From contig DASYYH010000016.1 of NCBI GenBank assembly GCA_035934015.1, forward strand, positions 1-64,000: a stretch of 64,000 bases of DNA. The letters run 5' to 3'. Source of the DNA: Candidatus Acidiferrales bacterium. GTDB taxonomy: Bacteria > Acidobacteriota > Terriglobia > Acidiferrales > UBA7541. Both the position numbers and the translations under genes were made by a program. The notes beneath the pieces were generated by a model. That model had not been told where the DNA came from. It was given only the letters and a program-made list of their open reading frames with translations, and did no database searches. Below, piece by piece: positions 1-7,866 of the stretch (the first letter of the stretch is position 1; every line of letters starts with the position of its first letter).

Positions 1-195
1 GCCGCGGGCGTCGCGGGTTTCTTCTTTGCGCGATTCGAGGCCGCCGAATTGCGCAAGAGCGCGGCGGCGGGCTTCGCCGGGCGCCATACCGGCGGCGATA
101 TTCGCAGCGGTTTGCTGCTCGACATGGAAGCGAAGCTCGGAGTCGAGCTGAGCATCAAGCCTTGATTTGCGAAAGATGCGGACGAGGCGGTTCAT
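1..195 (-). CDS. ADOP-type ABC transporter permease, N-terminal fragment
   Basis: This is the start of a MacB/FtsX-type permease; the rest lies beyond the left edge. The 65 visible residues show the cytoplasmic N-terminal signature of the acidobacterial duplicated orphan permease group: RKSRLDAQLDSELRFHVE, then GMAPGEARRRALAQFGG and a KEETRD tail. The ATG at 193-195 is preceded by AGAGGTG. A PadR-type regulator lies upstream on the same strand, the same pairing as at 57.7-60.7 kb. Here, however, 354 bp of repeats separate the two genes, whereas the other pair overlaps by 4 bp. Family members are four-to-eight-helix membrane proteins with periplasmic MacB domains and no fused ATPase. The substrate is unknown. 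The identification rests on the N-terminal domain only. Confidence 0.85.
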   Translation of the reverse strand, partial: MNRLVRIFRKSRLDAQLDSELRFHVEQQTAANIAAGMAPGEARRRALAQFGGLESRKEETRDARG

Positions 196-549
196 ATGCA
201 CCTCTGATTCAAGAAGCGTTCAGAGCAAAAGCCAAGGCGAGATCCTTCGCTTCGCTCAGGATGACAACTTAAAACCACGGGCCGATGAAGTCGATCGGCC
301 CCTACAAAAACTCGCCGCATCCTCACCCGTCCGGCGGGCGAGCTCGGGATGACAACGCAAAACTTAAAGCGCGGCGTGCGTTGCACGCCGACGGCCCGAT
401 GACTGCAATCGGGCCCTACAAAAACGCTCAACGGCAGATTCCTCGTCGGATGCTAGTCGCATCCTTCTCGGAATGACAAAACCAAATCTCTAAGACCCGC
501 AGACTCGCAGACTCGCAAAATGCGTGAGTCTGCGCGCGGCATCGCGATG
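196..549. repeat. Compound array of intergenic repeat modules between PadR and ADOP genes
   Basis: No gene is credible here. Three modules ending in GGATGACAA or GGAATGACAA (about 232-267, 311-355 and 432-479) alternate with hairpins. Stem 1 is GGGCCGAT/ATCGGCCC (279-286/294-301). Stem 2 is CGGCGTGC/GCACGCCG (372-379/383-390). Stem 3 is GGCCCGAT/ATCGGGCC (393-400/408-415). Stems 1 and 3 are each followed by CTACAAAAAC. Modules of this kind occur in many copies between genes in acidobacterial genomes (family knowledge). Here they fill what should be the intra-operon junction of a regulator/permease pair and could terminate, attenuate or stabilise the transcript (inference). Confidence 0.8.
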
Positions 550-897
550 CTACTCGGCGGTGCGCAGAATGAGCGCGACGGCATCGGAGATGCGTTCCCA
601 ACTGGCCATTTCCGCTTCGAGCTGTTTGCGACCCTTCTTCGTCAGCGCGTAAAATTTTGCTTCGCGGCCCGTTTCCGTGGCGCGCCATTCGGCGCCGAGC
701 AGGCCGCGATTTTCCAAGCGATGCAGTGCGGGATAAAGCGAACCCTGCTGTACCTGAAAAAAATCGCGGGAGATCTGCTGGATGCGCTGCGAAATGGCGT
801 AGCCGTGAATGGGGCCGAGGGCGACGACTTTCAGAATGAGCATGTCGAGCGTGCCCTTGAGAAATTCGGAACGGTCTTCCATCACTGTGCGAGCCAT
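550..897 (-). CDS. PadR-family transcriptional regulator
   Basis: A 115-residue PadR-type winged-helix repressor. The N-terminal half has the family core LKGTLDMLILKVV, then LGPIHGYAISQRIQQIS and QQGSLYPALHRLENRGLL. The wing follows with REAKFYALTKKGRKQLEAE, and a short helix typical of ADOP-linked PadR proteins closes the chain. It sits upstream of an ADOP permease on the same strand and by analogy controls it. Its promoter (934-962) is an almost consensus sigma-70 promoter whose spacer is a palindrome, which suggests autoregulation. The ATG at 895-897 follows AAGGAG at suitable spacing. The inducing ligand is unknown. Confidence 0.93.
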   Translation of the reverse strand: MARTVMEDRSEFLKGTLDMLILKVVALGPIHGYAISQRIQQISRDFFQVQQGSLYPALHRLENRGLLGAEWRATETGREAKFYALTKKGRKQLEAEMASWERISDAVALILRTAE

Positions 898-1328
898 TTT
901 GTGAGCGCTCCTTGTTGACGCCTAGAGATTCGACATATACGCCTAGAGAATCTAGGTGTCAAGAAGAAAGTGGTCAGTGGCCAGTGGACAGTGAGCAGGG
1001 CAAGGGGCCAATCTGAATTTTGACTCCTTGTGTCACGATCCAGAAAATTCAAACTGGTCCGCCGACGCGGACAGGAGACAGTGGTCAGTGGACAGTGAAC
1101 AGCGCGCAAGGAATGACGGCAAACCCGACGAGATAAAAAAGTCGGCAGCTCGGAAATTTTCTAAAACCTTAGGGAGAACGGCGGTGGGGCGCACGAATCC
1201 AGGTTACAGTAAAAAATTGTATCATAATGATAAAAATGCGTCAAAGCTTTTGTTATGAGCGAAAAGTCGTCTACGGTGGAAAGACAGTGGCTAGTGAAGA
1301 CAAAGCGTCTGCAAGCCGCGCAAAACTT
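898..1328. other. Non-coding region with PadR promoter and short GTGGTCAGTGG-type repeats
   Basis: No gene is supported in these 431 bp. The left end carries the PadR promoter/operator, described separately. The rest holds dispersed copies of a GTGGTCAGTGG-type unit at 969-998 and 1079-1102, with a weaker copy at 1283-1297. A short inverted repeat GAATTTT/AAAATTC lies between the first two copies. These units are non-coding and resemble the intergenic repeats at 196-549 and the insert within deoB. A run of low-GC sequence follows at about 1205-1255. Confidence 0.6.
921..962 (-). promoter_or_regulatory. Promoter and palindromic operator of the PadR gene
   Basis: On the reverse strand there is a perfect -35 TTGACA (957-962), a 17-bp spacer and -10 TATATG (934-939). 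The spacer contains the palindrome CCTAGAgaaTCTAGG (942-956), and a second CCTAGAGATTC half copy lies at 921-931 between the -10 box and the ribosome-binding site. A dimeric PadR protein bound here would block RNA polymerase. The second PadR gene of this window shows the same design at 57624-57678 with different repeat sequences. The motif is seen directly; regulator identity is inferred from position. Confidence 0.7.
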
Positions 1329-2654
1329 CTAGGACAACAACGAAAGGAAGCTGGAGCCGTGGAGGAGGGGTGCGGCGGAGAAGTTTTCGGCGACGGTTTG
1401 GCCCATGTCGGCGAGCGTCGAGCGAACGCCGAGATTCAAAGGCAGTGACCCTTCGACGTCGCCCGCCGCGGCGGGCAAGCTCAGGGCAAGCGAGTGACGA
1501 GTGGCCCTTCGGCTCCGCTCAGGGCAAGCGAGTGACGAGCCAACTTTCTCGACCGTCCAGTTGACGGAGGAATTCCCGGCGTTTGCGGAATCCATTCGCG
1601 GCGAATAGCAGAGGATAGGGACGTATTCGCGGGAATGATCCGTCGTGGGATTCACGGGATCAGGATCGCAACCGTGATCGGCGGTGATCATAAGTAAATC
1701 GGAATCGCTCAGCGCGGCGAGAAATGGGCCGAGGAGCGCGTCGAATTCCTCGAGGGAACGCGCGAAGCCTTCGACGTCCTTGCGATGGCCATAGAGCATG
1801 TCGAAATCAACGAGATTGGCAAAGATGAGGCCGCGCGGCTGCTGGGCGAGCGCGGCGGTTAGTTTGGCCATGCCGTCGGCGTTGTTTCTTGTGGTGACGT
1901 AATCGGCGACGCCGCGGCCGTTGTAGATGTCGTGAATCTTGCCGACGCCGAAGACGGGGATTTTCGCGTCGGCGAGAACGTCGAGAAGCATGGAGCGCGG
2001 CGGCTCGACGGCGTAATCGTGGCGGCGCTCGGTGCGGCGATAATTTCCCGGCGCGCCAGTGAATGGACGCGCGATGACGCGGCCGACGCGATGCGGGCCA
2101 TCGAGAAGTTTGCGCGCGATTTCGCACATTTTGTAAAGCTCGGCGATGGGAATGGTGTCTTCGTGTGCGGCGATTTGAAAAACGCTGTCGCCGGAAGTGT
2201 AAACAATGGGAAAGCCCGTGCGCTGATGCTCTTCGCCGAGTTCCTTGATGATTTCCGTGCCGGAAGCGGGCTTGTTGCCGATGGTTTTGCGGCCAATGGC
2301 GCGTTCGAATTTTTCCATCAAGTCGCGCGGGAAGCCGTTTTTGTACACGGGAAACGCCTGATCGAGCCAGATGCCGGCCATTTCCCAGTGGCCGGTGGTT
2401 GTGTCCTTGCCGGGCGAAACCGTGATTCCCTTCCCGAAGGCGCCGGCGGGACGCGCGGGCGGAGTGAGATGCGCGAGAGGTTTGACATTGGCAAGGCCGA
2501 GGCGGATGAGATTTGGCAGGCGCAGCGGACGGGAGCGCGCGATGTGGCCGAGCGTGTCGCGGCCCACGTCGCCGTAGTCGGCGGCATCAGGCAGTGCGCC
2601 GATGCCGACGCTATCGAGGACGATCCAGATGACGCGTAGGAAAGGAGTATCCAC
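1329..2654 (-). CDS. deoB: Phosphopentomutase with an in-frame repeat insertion
   Basis: DeoB interconverts ribose/deoxyribose 1-phosphate and 5-phosphate in nucleoside catabolism, using two Mn2+ ions and a phosphothreonine. Seen here are the N-terminal metal segment VLDSVGIGALPDAADYGD, the active-site Thr segment PGKDTTTGHWE (Thr85 region), the metal motifs TADHG and TTDHSREYVP, and the C-terminal signature LGVRSTLADMGQTVAENF. The 441-residue length exceeds the usual ~390-405. The excess lies at residues about 365-403, where translated intergenic-repeat sequence (CPERSRRATRHSLA) separates the last metal motif from the C-terminal signature. The start is GTG with AGGA upstream. The gene lies 11 bp after a small membrane-protein gene. 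A second nucleoside-catabolic gene, deoC, is at 29.5 kb. Function is probably retained, since all motifs are intact. Confidence 0.95.
   Translation of the reverse strand: MDTPFLRVIWIVLDSVGIGALPDAADYGDVGRDTLGHIARSRPLRLPNLIRLGLANVKPLAHLTPPARPAGAFGKGITVSPGKDTTTGHWEMAGIWLDQAFPVYKNGFPRDLMEKFERAIGRKTIGNKPASGTEIIKELGEEHQRTGFPIVYTSGDSVFQIAAHEDTIPIAELYKMCEIARKLLDGPHRVGRVIARPFTGAPGNYRRTERRHDYAVEPPRSMLLDVLADAKIPVFGVGKIHDIYNGRGVADYVTTRNNADGMAKLTAALAQQPRGLIFANLVDFDMLYGHRKDVEGFARSLEEFDALLGPFLAALSDSDLLMITADHGCDPDPVNPTTDHSREYVPILCYSPRMDSANAGNSSVNWTVEKVGSSLACPERSRRATRHSLALSLPAAAGDVEGSLPLNLGVRSTLADMGQTVAENFSAAPLLHGSSFLSLLS
1445..1540. repeat. Intergenic-type repeat inserted within deoB
   Basis: Two direct copies of a module lie inside the deoB reading frame. 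They share the exact 22-bp segment at 1480-1501 and 1518-1539 (beginning CTCAGGGCAAGCG and ending GTGACGAG), and each copy starts GTGRCCCTTCG. The first copy contains a perfect 16-bp palindrome, GCCCGCCGCGGCGGGC (1461-1476). Read on the reverse strand the modules give the peptide CPERSRRATRHSLA in frame. The module type matches non-coding repeats rather than any known DeoB segment. The insertion keeps the frame and leaves the downstream conserved C-terminus translated. Confidence 0.85.
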
Positions 2655-2665
2655 CAGAATCCTGG

Positions 2666-2887
2666 CTAGAATTTGGTCCGCAAAAACTCAACGAGAATAT
2701 AGCCGATCACCGGAGCGATCGCGGCGATTTCAAAATTGGCAACAGTGAAGATATCCGAAAAGGCCCAAATCAGGCCTCGCCTTTGCCCCATGCCGGAGCG
2801 TTCGAATTCTCCCATCAGCAGATTCGAATAAAACAGGAACAGAATGAAGCCAATTTCGATCAAGCCGCGCAAGGCGCTCTTTTTCAT
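2666..2887 (-). CDS. Small membrane protein of unknown function
   Basis: A 73-residue protein with two hydrophobic segments: residues about 9-25 (LIEIGFILFLFYSNLLMG) and about 45-68 (TVANFEIAAIAPVIGYILVE). The N-terminus is basic. It ends 11 bp before deoB on the same strand, so the two are probably cotranscribed. I do not recognise a family. Support for it being real is the operon position, the ATG, and a TATAAT-like box (2898-2903) just upstream that would give a very short or absent leader. Confidence 0.6.
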   Translation of the reverse strand: MKKSALRGLIEIGFILFLFYSNLLMGEFERSGMGQRRGLIWAFSDIFTVANFEIAAIAPVIGYILVEFLRTKF

Positions 2888-2897
2888 CGCGCGGAGG

Positions 2898-2943
2898 ATT
2901 ATAGCGCCGTCATTTGCCGAGGTCTTGCGCGAAGACGTATAAT
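2898..2943. promoter_or_regulatory. Back-to-back promoters between the small membrane-protein gene and uvrA
   Basis: Forward: TTGCCG (2914-2919), an 18-bp spacer, and TATAAT (2938-2943), with the uvrA ATG at 2959. Reverse: TATAAT at 2898-2903 with the ATG at 2885-2887. Both predicted transcription starts fall within about ten bases of the start codons. I see no CTG-N10-CAG type SOS box in this gap, so LexA control of uvrA is not evident here. Confidence 0.5.
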
Positions 2944-2958
2944 TTTTGGTTTAGGCCT

Positions 2959-5900
2959 ATGGCGACGAAAACGACAGAGCAAGCTGGTCCTGGTTCGCGC
3001 CCCGCGAAAAACGCAAAAGAGGGGCGTTTGCCGAGGCGCGCGCAGACGAAGGCTTCGGCGACGACGGAGAATACCGTAGCAACGATGGAGTTGGCTGCGG
3101 GCGCGCAGGATGCGATTCGCGTGCGCGGAGCGCGCGTACACAACCTGAAGAACATTGATTTCGAGATACCACACAACGCCATCACGGTAGTGAGCGGCGT
3201 CTCCGGCTCGGGAAAGTCCAGCCTAGCGTTCGATACGATTTATGCGGAGGGTCAGCGGCGCTATATCGAGTCGCTTTCGGCATACGCGCGGCAGTTTCTG
3301 GAGCGCATCGAGAAGCCCGATGTGGACGAAGTGACGGGCATTGCGCCGGCGATCGCGATTCGACAGAAAAACTCCACAAGAAATCCGCGTTCGACCGTGG
3401 CGACTTCGACTGAAATTTACGATTACCTGCGGCTGCTCTATGCACGCGTGGGCCACACGTTCTGCGTTCGGTGCGGCGAAGAAGTGAAGAAGGATTCGAT
3501 CGACGAGATCGCGGAGCGCGTGCTGGCATTGCCGACCGGACGAAGATTTTACGTGCTGTACACGCTCGTGCTGCAAACGGAAGCGACGGAAACAGCAAAG
3601 ACGGCGGGCGCGGGGAAAGCGGCGCGGACTGGCTTTTCAGCGAAAGTGGCCAAGAAAGCGCTGCCCGTAGCCGAAGCCGTAAAACGGACGCTTGGAGATT
3701 TGCAGAAGCGCGGGTTCAGCAGGCTCTATCAGGAGGGGCGCGTTTACGAATTCTCTTCCCCGGAAACGCTGCTGGATGTGGATTTCGCGAAACCCGTCCA
3801 TGTGCTCGCGGACCGACTCGCGCTGGGGCCAGAGATTCGCTCGCGGCTGAAAGATTCCATCGAGATTTGTTATCGCGAAGGGCGAGGCGAAGCGATTTTG
3901 GAATTCGCGCCGGAGCAGCCGGGAGCGGCACCGGAACGGATGGTTTTCAGCGAACGTTTTGAGTGCAAGAAATGCGGAATTGCTTATCAGGAGCCGGAGC
4001 CGCGACTGTTTTCGTTCAACAATCCCTATGGCGCGTGCCCGCGATGCCAGGGATTCGGCAACACGATTGATTTCGACATCGACCGCGTGATTCCGGACAA
4101 AGGAAAATCGCTCGCGGAGGGCGCTGTCGAACCGTGGACGAGGCCGCGCTTCCGGCAAATCGTGCAGAATTTGAAAGCCTATGCAACGAAGAAAGGCATT
4201 TCGCTGACGACGCCGTTCCGCCAGCTTACGGAACAACAGAAGAAATGGATCATCGAGGGCGACCGGAAAGAGGACTGGAGCGGCGTCACGGGATTCTTCG
4301 CCTGGCTTGAGCGCAAGAAGTACAAGCTGCACGTGCGCGTCTTCCTGAGCCGGTATCGAGGATACGCGACATGCCCGGATTGCCAGGGAACGCGGCTGCG
4401 GCCGGAAGCGCGTGCGGTGCGGGTGGCGGGAAAATCCATCACCGAAGCGTGCGAAATGACTGTCGCGGAGGCGCGGAAATTCTTTTCGTCGCTGAAATTG
4501 AGCACAGGTGAGGCGGTCATCGCGGGAAAAGTGCTCGAAGAAGTGCAGCAGAGATTGCGATTTCTGGATGAAGTTGGGCTGGATTATTTGACGCTCGACC
4601 GGCTGACTTCGACGCTCTCGGGCGGCGAGTCACAGCGGATTCAACTGGCGACGTCGCTGGGATCGCATCTGGTAGGTGCGTTGTACGTGCTGGATGAACC
4701 GTCCATCGGTTTGCATCCGCGGGACACGCACCGGCTGATTTCCATTCTGAAAAGTTTGCGAGAGCTTGGGAACACGCTGCTTGTCGTCGAACACGATGCC
4801 GATACCATTCGTGCGGCGGATTACGTGATGGATTTGGGACCGGGCGCAGGCGAACACGGCGGGAAAATTCTTTTCGCGGGAACGCAGAAGCAACTGGAAA
4901 CGGACACCCATTCGCTGACGGGGCGCTACTTGAGCGGTGAGCTGCATATTCCCGTTCCTGCAACGCGGCGGAAGACGCAAGGACGATTCCTGAAAATTCT
5001 GAAAGCGCGGAGCCACAATCTGAAGGAAGTCGATTTAATGGTGCCGCTGAACATGATTGTGACGATCACAGGAGTATCCGGATCGGGGAAATCGACGCTT
5101 GTCCATGATGTAATCTACAAAACGCTGCAAGCGAAACGCAATGGCGGAAACTGGCGCGATGCCTGCGACGACATTCAGGGAGACGGAGCGCTGACCGCCG
5201 TGGAAATGGTGGATCAGTCGCCGATTGGGCGAACGCCACGGTCGAATCCGGCGACGTATCTGAAGGCGTTCGATGCGATTCGCGAGCTTTTTGCCTCGAC
5301 GCCGGATGCCAAGAAACGCGGCTACGCGGCAGGACATTTCTCATTCAACATTCCGGGCGGGCGATGCGAAGCGTGCCAGGGAGACGGCACGGTGACCGTG
5401 GAAATGCGATTTTTGGCCGATGTGGAATTGATCTGCGAGGAATGTAGAGGCACGCGATACAAGAGCGGCGTCCTCGAGGTGCATTATCACGGCAAGAACG
5501 TTCACGATGTGCTGCAAATGACTGTGCACGAAGCCATGGCGTTTTTCGCCGGGGCACCGAAAGTCACGTCGAAACTCAAGGTGCTGGAAGAAGTCGGGCT
5601 TGGATATCTGCGATTGGGCCAGTCGGCGTCGACGCTTTCCGGCGGCGAGGCACAACGTTTGAAACTGGCGGCGCATCTCACGCGACAAGAGAATACCGGT
5701 GTCCTGTACATTTTCGACGAACCGACAACGGGACTGCATTTCGATGATATTTCGAAATTGCTGGCGGCATTCCGAAAGTTGCTCGAAGGTGGAGCTTCGG
5801 TGCTGATTATCGAACACAACCTGGATGTTATTAAATCGGCGGATTGGGTCATAGACCTGGGGCCGGAGGGCGGCGAGCGCGGAGGGCGCCTGGTGGCCTG

Positions 5901-6042
5901 CGGAACTCCGGAGCAGGTGGCGCGCAACGCGCAGTCCTATACGGGGAAATTCCTAGCGAAGGCGCTCGAAGAGGGCATGCGCAATGGTCGCAACGGGCAC
6001 AATGGACGCCAGACGCCGGTTTCGCAAAATCACGTGCCATGA
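2959..6042 (+). CDS. uvrA: Excinuclease ABC subunit A
   Basis: UvrA is the dimeric ATPase that finds bulky DNA lesions and loads UvrB in nucleotide excision repair. Domains seen: first Walker A GVSGSGKS (residues 80-87), CVRC (169-172), zinc module CKKCGIAY...CPRC (336-365), ABC signature LSGGE (about 552), second Walker [10 protein letters not shown] (about 706), second zinc module CEACQGDGT...CEEC (804-831) and second LSGGE (about 892). The 1027 residues exceed the usual ~940-980. There is a 50-residue basic, Ala/Thr-rich N-terminal tail, an Ala/Lys-rich insert at about 207-244 in the UvrB-interaction region, and a short C-terminal tail. ATG 2959 is preferred; an internal ATG at 3085 would remove most of the tail. 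The stop overlaps the next gene as ATGA. Confidence 0.98.
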   Translation: MATKTTEQAGPGSRPAKNAKEGRLPRRAQTKASATTENTVATMELAAGAQDAIRVRGARVHNLKNIDFEIPHNAITVVSGVSGSGKSSLAFDTIYAEGQRRYIESLSAYARQFLERIEKPDVDEVTGIAPAIAIRQKNSTRNPRSTVATSTEIYDYLRLLYARVGHTFCVRCGEEVKKDSIDEIAERVLALPTGRRFYVLYTLVLQTEATETAKTAGAGKAARTGFSAKVAKKALPVAEAVKRTLGDLQKRGFSRLYQEGRVYEFSSPETLLDVDFAKPVHVLADRLALGPEIRSRLKDSIEICYREGRGEAILEFAPEQPGAAPERMVFSERFECKKCGIAYQEPEPRLFSFNNPYGACPRCQGFGNTIDFDIDRVIPDKGKSLAEGAVEPWTRPRFRQIVQNLKAYATKKGISLTTPFRQLTEQQKKWIIEGDRKEDWSGVTGFFAWLERKKYKLHVRVFLSRYRGYATCPDCQGTRLRPEARAVRVAGKSITEACEMTVAEARKFFSSLKLSTGEAVIAGKVLEEVQQRLRFLDEVGLDYLTLDRLTSTLSGGESQRIQLATSLGSHLVGALYVLDEPSIGLHPRDTHRLISILKSLRELGNTLLVVEHDADTIRAADYVMDLGPGAGEHGGKILFAGTQKQLETDTHSLTGRYLSGELHIPVPATRRKTQGRFLKILKARSHNLKEVDLMVPLNMIVTITGVSGSGKSTLVHDVIYKTLQAKRNGGNWRDACDDIQGDGALTAVEMVDQSPIGRTPRSNPATYLKAFDAIRELFASTPDAKKRGYAAGHFSFNIPGGRCEACQGDGTVTVEMRFLADVELICEECRGTRYKSGVLEVHYHGKNVHDVLQMTVHEAMAFFAGAPKVTSKLKVLEEVGLGYLRLGQSASTLSGGEAQRLKLAAHLTRQENTGVLYIFDEPTTGLHFDDISKLLAAFRKLLEGGASVLIIEHNLDVIKSADWVIDLGPEGGERGGRLVACGTPEQVARNAQSYTGKFLAKALEEGMRNGRNGHNGRQTPVSQNHVP

Positions 6043-7358
6043 AGCGCACTAGAAGGACTGCGGCGATTTATCTGGCGGCGACGTTTGCCGCGGCCACGGC
6101 AAGCGGGCAATCCTCCACAGGAACGCGGACGAAAGTACATTATGTGTCTCCGGAGGATGTTGCGCTGCATCAGTTGCTGGTGGATGCGAAAGCGGCCGCC
6201 GACAAGAACGACTACGCTACAGCGACTGAGGATTACGAAAAGTATCTCGAGCAAAAACCTAACGATGCGGAGGCGCATTTCGATCTTGGGTACGTTTATA
6301 CCGCGCAGCATCAGAATGAAATGGCGGACACGGAATATCGCAAGGCCATCGAGCTCGATCCAAAGATGACACAGGCGTATTTGAATCTGGGAATCAGTCT
6401 GATCGAAAGCGACCCGAAAGCAGCCATCGACCCCCTGCAGAAAGTGACGGAACAAGATTACGGATTCGAACGCGGGCACTTTTTGCTCGGCATGGCAGAG
6501 GAGAATGCGAAGGAATTTCCTGAGGCGGTGAAGGAACTCGGGATTGCCGTGAAACTCGACCCGAATGACGAGGCCGCATACACAGCGCTGGGAAGAGCTG
6601 AACTTGCATCCGGAAATGCGCCGATGGGAGAAACGAACTTCCGCGAGGCATTAAAATTGAAAGCGTCCGATCCGGACGCGCAACTGGGGCTGGCGAACTG
6701 CCTGATTCAAGAGAAAAAACCGGCTGACGCGGCGGCGGCGCTGGCGGACTATCTGAAAGCGCAGCCGAATGACGAACGAGCGCGAATGGTGCGCGCTTCC
6801 ATACTCGCCGACATGGGCGAGAATGATGAGGCGGTCGCGGAGCTTGACACGGCGGCAAAAGCCAGGCCAGAAACGCCAGAGTCGCTCAAACTGCGCGCAT
6901 TGATTTATTATCGGGAAAAGAAATTCGCGCAAACGGTCGCTGTGCTTCAGAAAGCCGAAGCCATGGATCCTCAGAATGTAGATATCCATGCCGAGATGGG
7001 CCATGCGCTGCTGGAAATGCATGATTATGGCGCTGCGACAAAAGAGCTGGAGACGGCGTTCCAACTGGATACGAACGCGAACGATGTGCTGCATGATTTG
7101 ATGACCGCGGAATACCTGAACAAGAACTACACCGCCACTTTGACAGCTCTCGACATCCTGGCGCGACGAGAAACGCCGAACGCAGGCGCATGGTTTGTGC
7201 GGGCGACATGCTACGACCATCTGGGGCAACTCGAATTGGCGCTCGACGCGTACAAGAAATTTCTCGCTCTGAATAAAGAACAAGGCAGCGACGAATATTT
7301 CGAAGCAGCAGCGCGCGTTCGATTTCTGGAAGACGCGCTGAAAAACAAGAGGAAATGA
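6039..7358 (+). CDS. Exported tetratricopeptide-repeat protein
   Basis: A 439-residue protein with an N-terminal signal (basic KRTRR, then AAIYLAATFAAATASG) and about nine to ten TPR units over nearly the whole mature chain, such as AEAHFDLGYVYTAQHQNEMA and AAYTALGRAELASGN. TPR arrays are protein-interaction scaffolds, and this one is predicted to act in the periplasm. Its ATG overlaps the uvrA stop (ATGA), so translation is coupled to uvrA. It is followed 1 bp later by a small secreted protein gene. No catalytic domain is visible and the partner is unknown. Many acidobacterial genomes encode such secreted TPR proteins. Confidence 0.9.
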   Translation: MKRTRRTAAIYLAATFAAATASGQSSTGTRTKVHYVSPEDVALHQLLVDAKAAADKNDYATATEDYEKYLEQKPNDAEAHFDLGYVYTAQHQNEMADTEYRKAIELDPKMTQAYLNLGISLIESDPKAAIDPLQKVTEQDYGFERGHFLLGMAEENAKEFPEAVKELGIAVKLDPNDEAAYTALGRAELASGNAPMGETNFREALKLKASDPDAQLGLANCLIQEKKPADAAAALADYLKAQPNDERARMVRASILADMGENDEAVAELDTAAKARPETPESLKLRALIYYREKKFAQTVAVLQKAEAMDPQNVDIHAEMGHALLEMHDYGAATKELETAFQLDTNANDVLHDLMTAEYLNKNYTATLTALDILARRETPNAGAWFVRATCYDHLGQLELALDAYKKFLALNKEQGSDEYFEAAARVRFLEDALKNKRK

Positions 7359-7359
7359 A

Positions 7360-7863
7360 ATGGGCGCGCGCGCGGTGATTGCTGTGTTTGTCCTTGGATT
7401 TACTTTCGTGGCAGCCGCGCAATCCGCGCGCGTGCAAAAAGAAATTGCGAGGCATCAGGCGGAGTATGCGAGCGAGACCGATCCTGTGCGAAAGGCCAAG
7501 ATCGTTGTGAAGCTGGGCCGGGCGGAGAACAAGGCGGCGCAGCAGAGCGCGGATATCGAAAATTTTGTCGAAGCGCTCGATTTTATGAAAGATTATGAGC
7601 AAAAGGCAAGCGAAACAGACCGGATGCTCGACAAAACCGGCGTCAATCCGGAGTCCCATTCCAACGGATTTCGCCAACTGCAAATTTCGGTCCGTGAAAA
7701 CCTGAGAACGGTGCGGCAAATTGCGAATCGCGCTCCATTTGACCAAAGGCAGCCGTTCCTGGACCTCGCAAAACACCTGGACGCACTGAACCAGAAGCTG
7801 CTGGCCGAACTATTTCCGCGGCGGCCGCGCGAGGCGAACGAGGAAAAGCAGCAATCGAGGTGA
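7360..7863 (+). CDS. Small secreted helical protein of unknown function
   Basis: 167 residues with a signal peptide (VIAVFVLGFTFVAAAQS) and a charged, helix-rich mature part. It contains the segment SETDPVRKAKIVVKLGRAENK, and the next gene product contains a comparable segment, RDEQDPGERAKLFLNFAHDR. The two are probably distant tandem paralogues (my comparison by eye). The start lies one base after the stop of the TPR gene, so the two are coupled. It belongs to the uvrA - TPR - small protein - small protein - metallopeptidase run. I recognise no family and assign no function. Confidence 0.8.
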   Translation: MGARAVIAVFVLGFTFVAAAQSARVQKEIARHQAEYASETDPVRKAKIVVKLGRAENKAAQQSADIENFVEALDFMKDYEQKASETDRMLDKTGVNPESHSNGFRQLQISVRENLRTVRQIANRAPFDQRQPFLDLAKHLDALNQKLLAELFPRRPREANEEKQQSR

Positions 7864-7866
7864 GCA

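Noticed and set aside
192-476. Overlapping short open frames on both strands in the repeat array
   Set aside because: They are readings of the GGATGACAA and hairpin modules, lack ribosome-binding sites, and contain repeat-derived peptides such as HPERSEGS.
1445-1540. CRISPR-like direct repeats
   Set aside because: Only two copies, separated by 16 bp, in a coding gene, with no Cas genes; fits a repeat-module insertion.
3637-5817. Long reverse-strand open frames inside uvrA
   Set aside because: They are shadows of a protein with complete conserved motifs on the forward strand.
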